From Nemertoderma westbladi (Eukaryota > Xenacoelomorpha > Nemertodermatida > Nemertodermatidae), in assembly GCA_032718475.1 (NCBI GenBank), contig JAUCBJ010001965.1, forward strand, positions 1-27,011: a DNA stretch of 27,011 nt, given 5' to 3'. Below the pieces are notes generated by a model that did not search any database, had not been told where the DNA came from, and saw nothing but the letters and a program-made list of their open reading frames with translations. Both the position numbers and the translations under genes were made by a program. Shown here piece after piece: positions 18,935 to 27,011 of the stretch (the first letter of the stretch is position 1; every line of letters starts with the position of its first letter).

Positions 18935-19552
18935 TATATTCCGAAGGAAATTTGCGTCATTATCAATGCATACTACACATAAGTTCTATCGAAATACGAA
19001 AATAAGTGGCCTAATTTTGTAATGATTGGAAATTGCAGAATAAAAATAGCACAAAATCGCACAGACTAAATACTGAAATAGCACGGCGGTACTCTACTAC
19101 TATAATAACAGCTGTCTAACCTTTCAGGCGATGGGCGAATAACTAAGAATGGGTATTGCGGGTTGTCTCCTTCTACATTCCTCCGATGTTCCCGTCTATT
19201 GCCGCGGTCCGCTGTCTAGCCTGCCATCTGTCCCTCAGTTGGGTTCACCGTGGTGAAGCATAGTAAAAACAGATGTGACAAATACTTTTAACTTTATTAC
19301 AAAATTAAACGATAACTATTATACAATAAGGTTTGTAATGAAGGTGAATAATAAGTGCTGAAGTAATGAACAAACCGCACCTTTTATAGCAAATTTGTGC
19401 TGCAATCAATCGAGATAAATCTAGATTGTTCTATGAGTTCCATTAGGTTTTTAAAGATAATCATTGGTCCAGCAAACACGTATCTTGCACGACATTGAAA
19501 TTGATCGTTGTCGATCGACGTTGAAATTTGGCACAAAAAAATAATTCACACT
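18935..19552. other. Intergenic, nothing recognised
   Basis: No gene or repeat is supported. If the tRNA-like head at 19553-19620 (minus) belongs to a SINE, its body would extend into 19440-19552. Confidence 0.4.
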
Positions 19553-19620
19553 TGCTAGGATTTGAACTCAATACCTACTGAACGATTTTCCAACGCATAA
19601 CCGACTGAGCTACTGAACCA
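19553..19620 (-). repeat. tRNA-derived SINE head or tRNA pseudogene
   Basis: On the minus strand an A box (TAGCTCAGTCGG, 19612-19601) is followed 43 bases later by a B box (GAGTTCAAATCC, ending 19558). That is the order and spacing of an internal RNA polymerase III promoter. The acceptor and T stems do not pair well, so a functional tRNA is unlikely; a SINE is the better reading. Confidence 0.6.
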
Positions 19621-19969
19621 CTTAAACAATGTTATACAAATAGCTATAGTAAATGCAAATGAGGACTTAATGTAATCTTTATAACAAGTTAATTCCAACA
19701 AATAAAAATTTTGAAAATCCACGGCTTTTATGAGGATATAATTCTATACTGGGACCAGCGCTACTGTCAACCGTAAGTTATGTGGGGCGAGCCACGAAGT
19801 AAGGTGAGCCTTAGCTTATGGGTCCCATTAATGAACCTGTCGTTCTGTCGCTCTTTTTTCTGTAGTGTCCATTTTTGAACATTAATAACTCTATTATTTT
19901 TCAACTGTCCGATTTTGTTCGTCAGTTTTTGGAGTATGTTCGGCTGTATTCAGTCGTGTTGCTCATCAA
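19621..19969. other. Intergenic, nothing recognised
   Basis: No gene. GCGAGCC...GTGAGCCTTAGC near 19797 is similar to the reverse of a stretch near 2970 (GCTAAGGCTCGCC), a hint of a dispersed repeat family. Confidence 0.35.
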
Positions 19970-20303
19970 CCCTCTCAGTCCCGGCATATTTTCCTACCCC
20001 ATTAGTCCCGGGGGGGGGGGGGGGTTCATATGAACACCCCCCCCCCCCCCTCCAAATTCATAAAGCAGTATGAAATTTACATAAAATACATCAGACCCGA
20101 CGTTTTCTCATATGCTGAGAATAATGGTGCAAATAATTATTTCACTGGACCATCTGTGGGTTAGAAAGGTATATAACAGGGTTTTCGCATATGCTGAGTT
20201 CATTGGTGACAATCCTAAACTCGTTGCATTGAGTCTAGCACCTGATTTTTGGGTGCGGTGCGGCACGAAAATTACAAGTAGCAGATGCTGGATGCAAAAA
20301 AGA

Positions 20304-20690
20304 ACAATTTCACACATCCGAGTAAGTCCAAAACATAATTCATTGTAATCAGCACCCAAAAATACCCCATATTACATAAAGTTTATGTTGATTTGATGTT
20401 GTTAAAAAATAAAATTTTTTCATTACTGCAGCACTTTTCGTGCAACATGCAGGGTGCAAAAAAGTACAATTTCACACATCCGAGTAAGTCCAAAACATGT
20501 TTCATTGTAATCAGCACCCAAAAATACCCCTTCTTACATAAAATTTATGTCGATTTGATGTTGTTACAAAAGGAAATTTTTTCACTACCAGCACTTTTTG
20601 TGCAAAAAATAACAATTTCACACATCCGAGTAAGTCCAAAACATAATTCATTGTAATCAGCACCCCAAAAACCCTTATTAGGCAGTCAAT
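20304..20690 (+). repeat. Internal repeat of the 1.1-kb element, about 2.4 units of 146-162 bases
   Basis: ACAATTTCACACATCCGAGT recurs at 20304, 20466 and 20612, each followed by AAGTCCAAAACAT and CATTGTAATCAGCACCC. The first two units also share TACATAAA-TTTATGT and GATTTGATGTTGTTA. Short frames read through it are repeats of themselves and not genes. Confidence 0.85.
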
Positions 20691-20700
20691 AGTTATAGAA

Positions 20701-20984
20701 AAAAATTTTTGATTTTTTTTCAGACACTATGAAAAAGGGGGGCACCCACCGAAAAGTAGCAATCCATTGAAAATAAAAATAGTGCCAAAAGGTGCGCCGA
20801 TAAAAGTTAGGAAAAGTCAAGAAATTTGCGTATCTCATTTTTAAAAATTTTTGATTTTTTTTCAGACACTATGAAAAAGGGGGGCACCCACCGAAAAGTA
20901 GCAATCCATTGAAATTAAAAATAGTGCCAAAAGGTGCGCCGATAAAAGTTAGGAAAAGTCAAGAAATTTGCGTATCTCATTTTT
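20701..20984 (+). repeat. Internal 142-bp direct repeat, two nearly identical units
   Basis: Units 20701-20842 and 20843-20984 both start AAAAATTTTTGATTTTTTTT and end CGTATCTCATTTTT. They differ at about one base in the part compared, showing a recent duplication. Confidence 0.9.
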
Positions 20985-21081
20985 AGTGCTTCTATGTTTG
21001 TAATCGATTTTTGATAGGGGGGGGGGGGGGGGGGGGGTTATATGAACCCCCCCCCCCCCCCCCCGGGACTGAAACGGTTAA

Positions 21082-21387
21082 GTACCTTCCGTTTTTTAAT
21101 TAGTTTAATCGATTTGCTTTAAAAAATATGCATGCTGGCTATAGCTTGGCTGGCAACCTATCTCAACTCAAACCTGTATTCCGAATCCCATAAATCAACC
21201 TACTAATATATCATATATTTTTCTTTTTCATAATTGCACCAATACTGTTATAAAACAAAATGAGAACATCATTGGTATGGCTGACTGCGTCAATAATCTT
21301 TAGGGAATCCTTTTGATAATACTCCTTGTTCGTATTAGAAAAGAATAATGTTTCAACTATGTGTCGAATAAATTACTGATTTACGTA
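21082..21387. other. Spacer between two TTAA-flanked elements
   Basis: AT-rich with no gene or repeat. It separates the non-autonomous element from the full piggyBac by about 300 bases. Confidence 0.4.
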
Positions 21388-21391
21388 TTAA

Positions 21392-24300
21392 CCCTCTATA
21401 GCCCGAATTATGATGCCATGTCCCAAAATTTTTTTTTTCATAACTTTCACATTAAAATGAACCTAATGAGATCATTTTCATCAAAAAATTTCAAAATATT
21501 TAATTTATGAAGATTTTCGAATCACGTGACCTGGAGGTCACGGTGGGCCATTAAGAAATGAAATTTAGGAGTTTGAAAAAAATTTTGTGAAAAAGTTGGA
21601 AACATATTACGCGACAACTTTTTTCATTTTGTGTTCATGTGTAAAATATGCAGAAATGTACAAACTGTATTATTCTGCTCCGCACTCTACATTATATACA
21701 AAATTATAGATTTTCAACTAAAATTGTATCCCTGTACTGTATGTAATATCGAAAACCAAACATCAATTCAACATCAATGCGATAGCAATTACCAAAATTG
21801 ATAGATACCCAATTTGTTATCAATCACAATGGAAGCATTTGAAACAGTTACGGTCCGGTCCAAGACACAAATATACCTTTCCTCCAGACACCGCACTACA
21901 CTTCTCACACATAATCTTAGGAACCCCAACACAGTCTGGATTCTTGCACCGTCCCCTTTTCTCAGCGAACACAGGCCAGTGGCCAACCTGATCTTGTCGA
22001 ACTGCCATGGAAGGCAACAGACCAACGGTTATTGATCGCGCTTTCTTCTGAAGAATACCGTTTTCAATTTCTAGACTTGGTCGCCCTCGTCGCTTGTTGC
22101 AGACAGACTTTCCACGTGCACACAGGGTCTCGGCCAATGTCGTCTTGAATAGAAGGAGTGGAATTGGTTTTTGTGCTGGATTACAGCTACGCAAGTCACG
22201 TCGGTACAAGAGCCAAGCAATGACACAGACAAAATCGAGGAAATGGAAGACCAATCGAAGGTACCATTTCCTAGACCGTATTCGTATCCTATACAAACTC
22301 AACAAAGAATCCAGTGTATCAACCCCACCCATGAAGCTATTGTACGTGCCAACAATACGTGGGCGATCTACTTCAATGAATGATTTAGTTAGTTTAGACC
22401 ACCGTTTTACAAGAGACGTCGGATTTGCGGAAGAGAATGTCGATAAGAGAGTAACACAACGGTTATCAAACCACTTTACAACGCGCAAGTCAACTCCGTT
22501 TACAGTAAATCTCAGTTCCTCATGGTATCCACGACCTTTCTTCTTCATTGCGCTATCCGTGGGCAGAGGGCAGTCACCTAATCTGTTCTCGTTGACTGTC
22601 CCAAGACAATATATTCCTTCATTGGCCAGTGTCACCTGGAGAATAACACTAGTAAACCAGTTGTCAAAAAAGAGTTTGTATGACATGTGTCTAGGTATGC
22701 CAACAGCTAGTTGAATTACTATATTACTACTTGCCCCAATGTCAGGCCGTCCAGCAATCGGTTCGATCTTTCCCGTGTAAATATCGAAATCGTAAGCCAT
22801 AGCATGGCTATCACAAAGAACAAACAGCTTATAGCCCCACTTCTTTGGTTTCTTGGGCATATATTGCTTTATTCCGCTTTTATTTTTCCCCTTGAATGGC
22901 ACCATCTGTTCATCCACACAAAGCTCTTCATCCTTTGGAATGTCTCTTAGACTGGTCTGGAGAGCAGTAACCAGTGGTCGGATTTTGAAAATTTTATCGT
23001 GCCCAGGAGACCCCTTAGCGATTTGCTTACTATTGTCATTCAAGTGTAGATCTCTTTTTATACTCTCCCAGCGATTGCGCGTCATTGTGTTGACAACTTT
23101 ATCAACTCTTGTACCGGCCTGCCAATATGATCTGCATCTAGGAAGACCGTACACAGACATATAGTAGCAAATTCCTATGAACTGTTCAATTTCGTTTCGT
23201 GTTATATTTATTTGTTTATCAAGGCGTTTTTCTGCAGAGTACAAATTAGTCTGGAAAACTATTTCCTTCAACACATCATCTTTGAGAAGCTTCTTGAAAT
23301 ATCCGATTGGTTCTAGAACATCATCTACATCAGGTAAACTACCCAGCCATTTCGGCTCTGCAGAAATCGTCTTTGTCCTATAATACTTCCGGTTGACTAC
23401 ATTCTTCTTAGATTTCTTGTTTGTCTTTGGTTCGACCTGCACATCGCCACCACTACTCTGTTCGTCCTCTGTATGATGTACTGTCTCCCCTGGCGCATCT
23501 ACCTCTATCTGATTTGGCTGTATGTTCTCATCATCGGTATTGATCGTTGGATCTGCTAGTACATCCTCTATTTCCTCGAACTCTATAATGACGTCATCAT
23601 CGCGTTCGTCTGATTCGTCAGAGTCATCACCTTCATCACTCCAGTTTGTATCACCATATGCATCATCCTCGCTGCCAGAATCACTCATCAGTTGATCGTC
23701 GCTATCATCTGACGGTATGGCCACCTCAACATGAGAGTTTTTATAACGTGTTCCATAAAATTTTCCAGTATCCATATCATCAAATACGTTTCTACAGTGT
23801 AACTTACGCACAGCTGTACAGAGAATACGAACATTTCTATCTATTTATTGAATATTCCGACTATTTATTAATATCTATTTATAATAATATATTTAGTAGT
23901 TTAGTCAGCAAACTTATTCTTTACCTAGGTGTACAAAACAACGTGGAATCATAAGAGACTATTGTATATCAATTTATTGACCAGTTCACATTTAGCGCAA
24001 AAAGTGATGTCAGAGTGGCCCACCGTTACCCTAAAGTAACGACTGATATTTTGGCTGTGAATTCTTCATAGTACTATACCTTGCATCAATTTTGGTATAA
24101 TTAAGTAAAATAATGATGAATCTTCACCAAAATAATTTTTCTGAATCAAATAATTGCACTCGATTTGCTTTTTTGGATTGCACAATCAGCACTTGAACAC
24201 TACTTGGAATAACTCTGACCACGAGACACAAATGATTTAATATTCAGTTTGAGATTGCCTCTGACCCAAGATGACGCTGATTGGGTAACTTGGATAACAA

Positions 24301-24403
24301 ATGAACCCATCCAACCAATCAAGAAACCACACAATGCTGAAACGCGGCTGTAGTAGTGAAGAATAGAAGTTGTTACCTGTAGGTCTCAGTGGGACATACA
24401 GGG
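21392..24403 (-). mobile_element. Structurally complete piggyBac element, 3.0 kb
   Basis: Flanked on both sides by TTAA (21388-21391 and 24404-24407), the target duplication of piggyBac. The ends are inverted: CCCTCTATAGCCCG on the left, and CCCTGTATGTCCCA reading inward from the right. A subterminal 11-bp inverted pair (ACGGTGGGCCA at 21540-21550, TGGCCCACCGT at 24016-24026) lies about 150 bases from the left end and 380 from the right. Each copy sits beside a small hairpin: GTGACCT-GG-AGGTCAC on the left, CGTTAC-6-GTAACG on the right. The transposase frame between them is uninterrupted, so the copy is young and possibly still able to move. Confidence 0.9.
21820..23775 (-). CDS. piggyBac transposase, intact
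   Basis: The frame codes for 651 residues from the first ATG (23775); it is open a little further upstream but without another ATG. It cuts the element out at TTAA ends and inserts it elsewhere, in the nucleus. Residues about 10-98 are very acidic (runs of Asp/Glu/Ser), as usual for the family's N terminus. The DDE_Tnp_1_7 core shows CVDEQMVPFKGK (first Asp, about 288), LFFDNWFTS (second, about 371) and GGVDTLDSLLSLYR (third, about 486), so all three catalytic aspartates are present. Near 563 a KRRGRPS motif could serve in nuclear entry or DNA contact. Residues about 610-650 form the C-terminal Cys-rich finger that binds the element ends: CKNPDC, MCEKC, YLCL, CFKCFHC. Length is slightly above the family norm of about 600. 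No stop or frameshift is present. Antisense frames in this region are shadows. Confidence 0.93.
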   Translation of the reverse strand: MDTGKFYGTRYKNSHVEVAIPSDDSDDQLMSDSGSEDDAYGDTNWSDEGDDSDESDERDDDVIIEFEEIEDVLADPTINTDDENIQPNQIEVDAPGETVHHTEDEQSSGGDVQVEPKTNKKSKKNVVNRKYYRTKTISAEPKWLGSLPDVDDVLEPIGYFKKLLKDDVLKEIVFQTNLYSAEKRLDKQINITRNEIEQFIGICYYMSVYGLPRCRSYWQAGTRVDKVVNTMTRNRWESIKRDLHLNDNSKQIAKGSPGHDKIFKIRPLVTALQTSLRDIPKDEELCVDEQMVPFKGKNKSGIKQYMPKKPKKWGYKLFVLCDSHAMAYDFDIYTGKIEPIAGRPDIGASSNIVIQLAVGIPRHMSYKLFFDNWFTSVILQVTLANEGIYCLGTVNENRLGDCPLPTDSAMKKKGRGYHEELRFTVNGVDLRVVKWFDNRCVTLLSTFSSANPTSLVKRWSKLTKSFIEVDRPRIVGTYNSFMGGVDTLDSLLSLYRIRIRSRKWYLRLVFHFLDFVCVIAWLLYRRDLRSCNPAQKPIPLLLFKTTLAETLCARGKSVCNKRRGRPSLEIENGILQKKARSITVGLLPSMAVRQDQVGHWPVFAEKRGRCKNPDCVGVPKIMCEKCSAVSGGKVYLCLGPDRNCFKCFHCD

Positions 24404-24407
24404 TTAA

Positions 24408-24964
24408 TTAAATGACATTTACAGTACTTAGTGGCCATCGAGAACCAGTACGGCTTGGCTAAGGGGGCTGTCGTTTCCCGTCGCAAATCCTGACACAAGC
24501 AGCAGACTTTCCGATGTCCTTTTCAGGCTCGTAATAACTGCTGTTGGCCAGGGACCGCTAAGGGCAGTCCTTGTCCTTTTTAGACCTAGCGAGTTACCAA
24601 ATCCACCTCTACAGGCAGCAGGAAGTTGGCTAGGCCTAATAGTAATCAGGTAAACCTGAATACTGCTTAACTTTGCCTCCCACCCCTGGCCCTTATAAAC
24701 ATGAAATGAGTCCCGTACCCTGTAAGTCGCCCCAATATTCGCCCATAAATCGCCCCCAGTTCATAGAGTGTGCCCAAAACCCATGGTACCGCACCCAGTA
24801 GTGATATCGGAATAATCATTTTAAATAAATCCAAAAAATATTCAACTCGCGTTATGAAAAGTTGAAATACCGCGAACAATTATTGCTACCGGCATTTAAA
24901 ATTCGTAAAGAGTAAATATTTATTATCTCAAACTCAATATTTATAATTAATTGTTTAGGTTCTG
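24408..24964. other. Intergenic, nothing recognised
   Basis: No supported gene. A short stretch near 24452-24491 (TGGCTAAGGGG then CGCAAATCC) weakly recalls tRNA promoter boxes. A minus-strand frame at 24667-24879 encodes a hydrophobic product without family likeness and is probably chance. Confidence 0.35.
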
Positions 24965-27011
24965 CAGGAAGCTATTAACCCTATGGAGGACGTACATATG
25001 TCAGTTGCAGCGGAGTTATTTACTACCGTTGTTGAATCTGACCTGCCCCATAGATCGTATACAGTGTCCGGCCGTCTAGCTTCTAAACCTCAGATTGTAA
25101 GTGTATCTATATGTAATAATATGCCTATACTCCTGGCATTGCACCTGCTTTCGAGGCAGTTTCTAATTTATATGACCATCTTTATGGTAAAGAGTTAGCA
25201 ATAGCCATGGAAAAGCATACTATATTATTTACCCGATGTTGGAATCGCTTTGCACATCATTTAAGTTAATGGATTGAACATGGGAAGGACAAACCTTTTC
25301 GTAATGTCAAATATATTTGGCAGTGAATGGAGGCACAAGATCAAGGTTCCCCAGTAGCAAATATGCTATATATACACGGCGGAATAACTCTCCATCCAGA
25401 GTCTAAAGAGGAGACACCCTTAATAGGATTTGTTGCATTACTGATGGGCTTTATGCTTTATGGCTTATTCCATTTGGTATATGTTTTTGGTAGCTTTGAG
25501 ACAGAGTTAGATCTTCTATCTGTCCAAGATATTCGGACTTCATTCTTCAGAGCAAACCTTACATCTCATGATAACAATGTTCCTGCAGAGGAGGTCAATG
25601 GCTTACTTGAATCATATGTCATGAAGGACCTAACTTTTCAATCAATTGGAAATATCAATTCCAGCGTTACCTCCATCTAGCTGTTGCTGGTTTTAGACAA
25701 TTCTTCGCTGGTAATGGTTTGCTTTATGAGGCAATACCTCTCTTTTATGAGGACAGTATTCGGGATCAGGCCACGGAACAAGTGCAAAACATAGAGGATA
25801 TGAGACATAGAAATTTTGTTGATGCTCTATATGAGAGAGATGGATTGGTATTACCCGATGAGGAGGATGTATTACCACAGGATCGTCAATTAATAAAAGC
25901 CACCCGAAAATTCCACCTTAATTGGAAGCCTCTATTGAAATCTATTCAAGGACAACCGCAGGAATCCATTGATGAGCAACGAAATATACATACTGTATGG
26001 TAAACATACTATATGGTACTGGTAAATGCAATAGATAAATATCAGCATCTTTCGACAACATTTGTTCATTCTCCATGGTTAGTAGGAGCACCAGGTGTTG
26101 GCAAGACAACAGTAATGTTGGAAGCTATGGCTTATAGCCTTGCTTGTGGCCTGAATGTTATGCTCACAGCAATTACAAGTGAGAGGGCCAGAGCATTGGG
26201 TGGTGAACATCTTCACTTACTTATGCCATTTGGTGTGCATCATGGAAAAATAACCTCCATTGGATTAGCCCAAGAATGTCTCTTAAGTTTAGCAAAAAGT
26301 CCATCTAAACTTGCTTTACTTAAACGATTGAATATAATTTTCTTTGAGGAATGTGGCATGCTTTCCTGTGAGCAACTGGCAGCCATTGATCTTGTACTGC
26401 AAAGAATATGTAATACACAAAGACCATTTGATGGAAAACCATTCATAGGCTGTGGAGATCATTGCCTGTTGAGGGTCGAGTTGTTTGGCTTAGCACCCAC
26501 TTCATTACAAACTTTACAGTTATGCTTTGCAAACATTATGTATGTAGTGCAAATGATCAAGAATTGCAACTTGTTATAAACATTTTGCGCATATCAAATC
26601 CAAAGGCCAAATTTGATTGATCAATTGATTGCGATCTTAAAGAGGCGCTGCAATTTTCTTGATAGTTCGGATGATGTCCCAAATTATGTACTAAAGGTTG
26701 TAGGAACTCAGGCTGGTGAACAGGAGGTATTACAAAATTATCTTTTACATCACCGGAGTGAAGTTGGGACAATTGCTATCACTAGCCGTGATCAAGTAAG
26801 TAGTGGAAATCCTGGAGACGATAGTTCTTGGAGGGATACTGATTCAACTAGTATTATCAATTCTATAACCAGATTGTGTCGTGAACCACAGGAATTGATT
26901 CTGTTCCTAAACCAGATCCTCCGTTTCACATATAACAGACAATCTGCGCAACCTAAATTTTCTAATGGTCAATTGTGTATTCTTACGAAAGTGCCAGCTT
27001 CAAAAATTTGT
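24965..27011 (+). pseudogene. Helitron/Helentron PIF1-like helicase, decayed, running off the window end
   Basis: Coding similarity crosses several frames: 24965 to about 25140, about 25130-25320 with stops, 25327 to about 25660, about 25650-26460 with one in-frame stop at 26001-26003, 26465 to about 26608, and 26610-27011, still open at the window end. Early parts match the linker before the helicase (INPMEDVHMSVAAEL; VYVFGSFETELDLL; FRQFFAGNGLLYEAIPLF). The helicase core follows: Walker A GAPGVGKT (26085-26108), a Walker B-like FFEECGMLS (about 26340-26366, Glu in place of the usual Asp), and GCGDH (about 26449), the motif III region of PIF1 enzymes. In Helitrons this domain unwinds DNA during rolling-circle transposition. 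Multiple frameshifts and stops show it is dead. The LGRFETE/FGSFETE block also occurs in the Rep fragment near 16970, so the two fragments are different copies. Confidence 0.8.

Larger units (their letters stand above)
19970..21077. mobile_element. TTAA-type non-autonomous element, 1.1 kb, with G/C-hairpin termini
   Basis: The left end CCCTCTCAGTCCCGG and the right end, read inward, CCGTTTCAGTCCCGG form terminal inverted repeats. The right flank is TTAA (21078-21081); the left flank is TCAA (19966-19969), one change from the same site. Just inside each end is a G-run / C-run hairpin around TTCATATGAA (left: 15 G, 14 C) or TTATATGAA (right: 21 G, 18 C). The interior consists of two kinds of tandem repeat and has no transposase. 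TTAA targets and CCC-starting ends point to the piggyBac superfamily. Confidence 0.7.

Noticed and set aside
18459-19005. Three overlapping open frames of 116-144 codons
   Set aside because: All are translations of the same 22-bp satellite in three frames, which stays open because the unit has no stop.
20108-20656. Short frames in the 1.1-kb element sharing the same C terminus
   Set aside because: The shared ends are the internal tandem repeat read in different copies, not genes.
22094-22714. Plus-strand open frame of 206 codons and others at 22711-23383
   Set aside because: Antisense shadows of the piggyBac transposase.
24452-24491. tRNA gene
   Set aside because: The A-box match is fair, but the B box is poor and no cloverleaf can be formed.
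7139-27011. One giant 20-kb Helentron carrying DNA-binding, OTU, Rep and helicase genes, interrupted by nested insertions
   Set aside because: Attractive because all four are colinear on the plus strand, but the Rep and helicase pieces overlap in the same conserved block, so at least two copies are involved. Whether the 7-10 kb genes belong to either is open.

Overview
The window reads as nuclear DNA of an invertebrate animal. It is AT-rich, gene-poor and packed with transposon remains, satellites and inverted repeats. Animal origin is supported by a recognisable fragment of the splicing factor Prp19, a complete piggyBac element, a non-LTR reverse transcriptase and Helitron/Helentron-type proteins. 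The frequent AGGCCTA words and this mix of elements make me think of an echinoderm-like marine animal, but that is impression, not proof. Nothing prokaryotic is visible: no operons, Shine-Dalgarno sites or CRISPR.

Layout. 0.35-0.52 kb: 35-bp tandem repeat. 1.2-3.2 kb (minus): a small three-exon gene assembled here from splice sites and matching phases; it encodes a 111-residue zinc-knuckle protein. 3.7-4.1 kb: an orphan Prp19 coiled-coil fragment. 5.0-6.75 kb: two diverged copies of an exon-like block, then twelve 70-bp satellite units. 7.1-9.9 kb (plus): two broken genes of mobile-element character, one with a Cys motif and possibly DNA-binding, the other joining a zinc knuckle to an OTU-like protease and followed by a Cys/His-rich ORF. 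10.1-12.5 kb: a palindromic short-repeat array and a 2-kb foldback structure. 13.5-15.2 kb (minus): a 5'-truncated LINE with a reverse transcriptase broken by only one frameshift. 15.6-17.3 kb (plus): a decayed Helitron/Helentron Rep region. 17.4-17.9 kb: a Cys/His-rich open frame. 18.5-18.9 kb: a 22-bp satellite. 19.55 kb: a tRNA-like SINE head. 20.0-21.1 kb: a TTAA-type non-autonomous element. 21.4-24.4 kb (minus): a structurally complete piggyBac with an uninterrupted transposase. 25.0-27.0 kb (plus): a decayed PIF1-like Helitron helicase running off the window end.

How the parts relate. The 7-10 kb genes, the Rep fragment and the helicase fragment are colinear on the plus strand and are all of types associated with Helitron/Helentron elements. 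However, the Rep fragment (ending 17.3 kb) and the helicase fragment (starting 25.0 kb) both contain the same conserved block (FETE-Y/L-D), so they come from at least two related copies rather than one element split by insertions. The piggyBac copy is the only element that looks recent. The 1.1-kb TTAA element carries similar termini and could have depended on a related transposase. The only candidate host gene is the small spliced zinc-knuckle gene, and even that could be transposon-derived.
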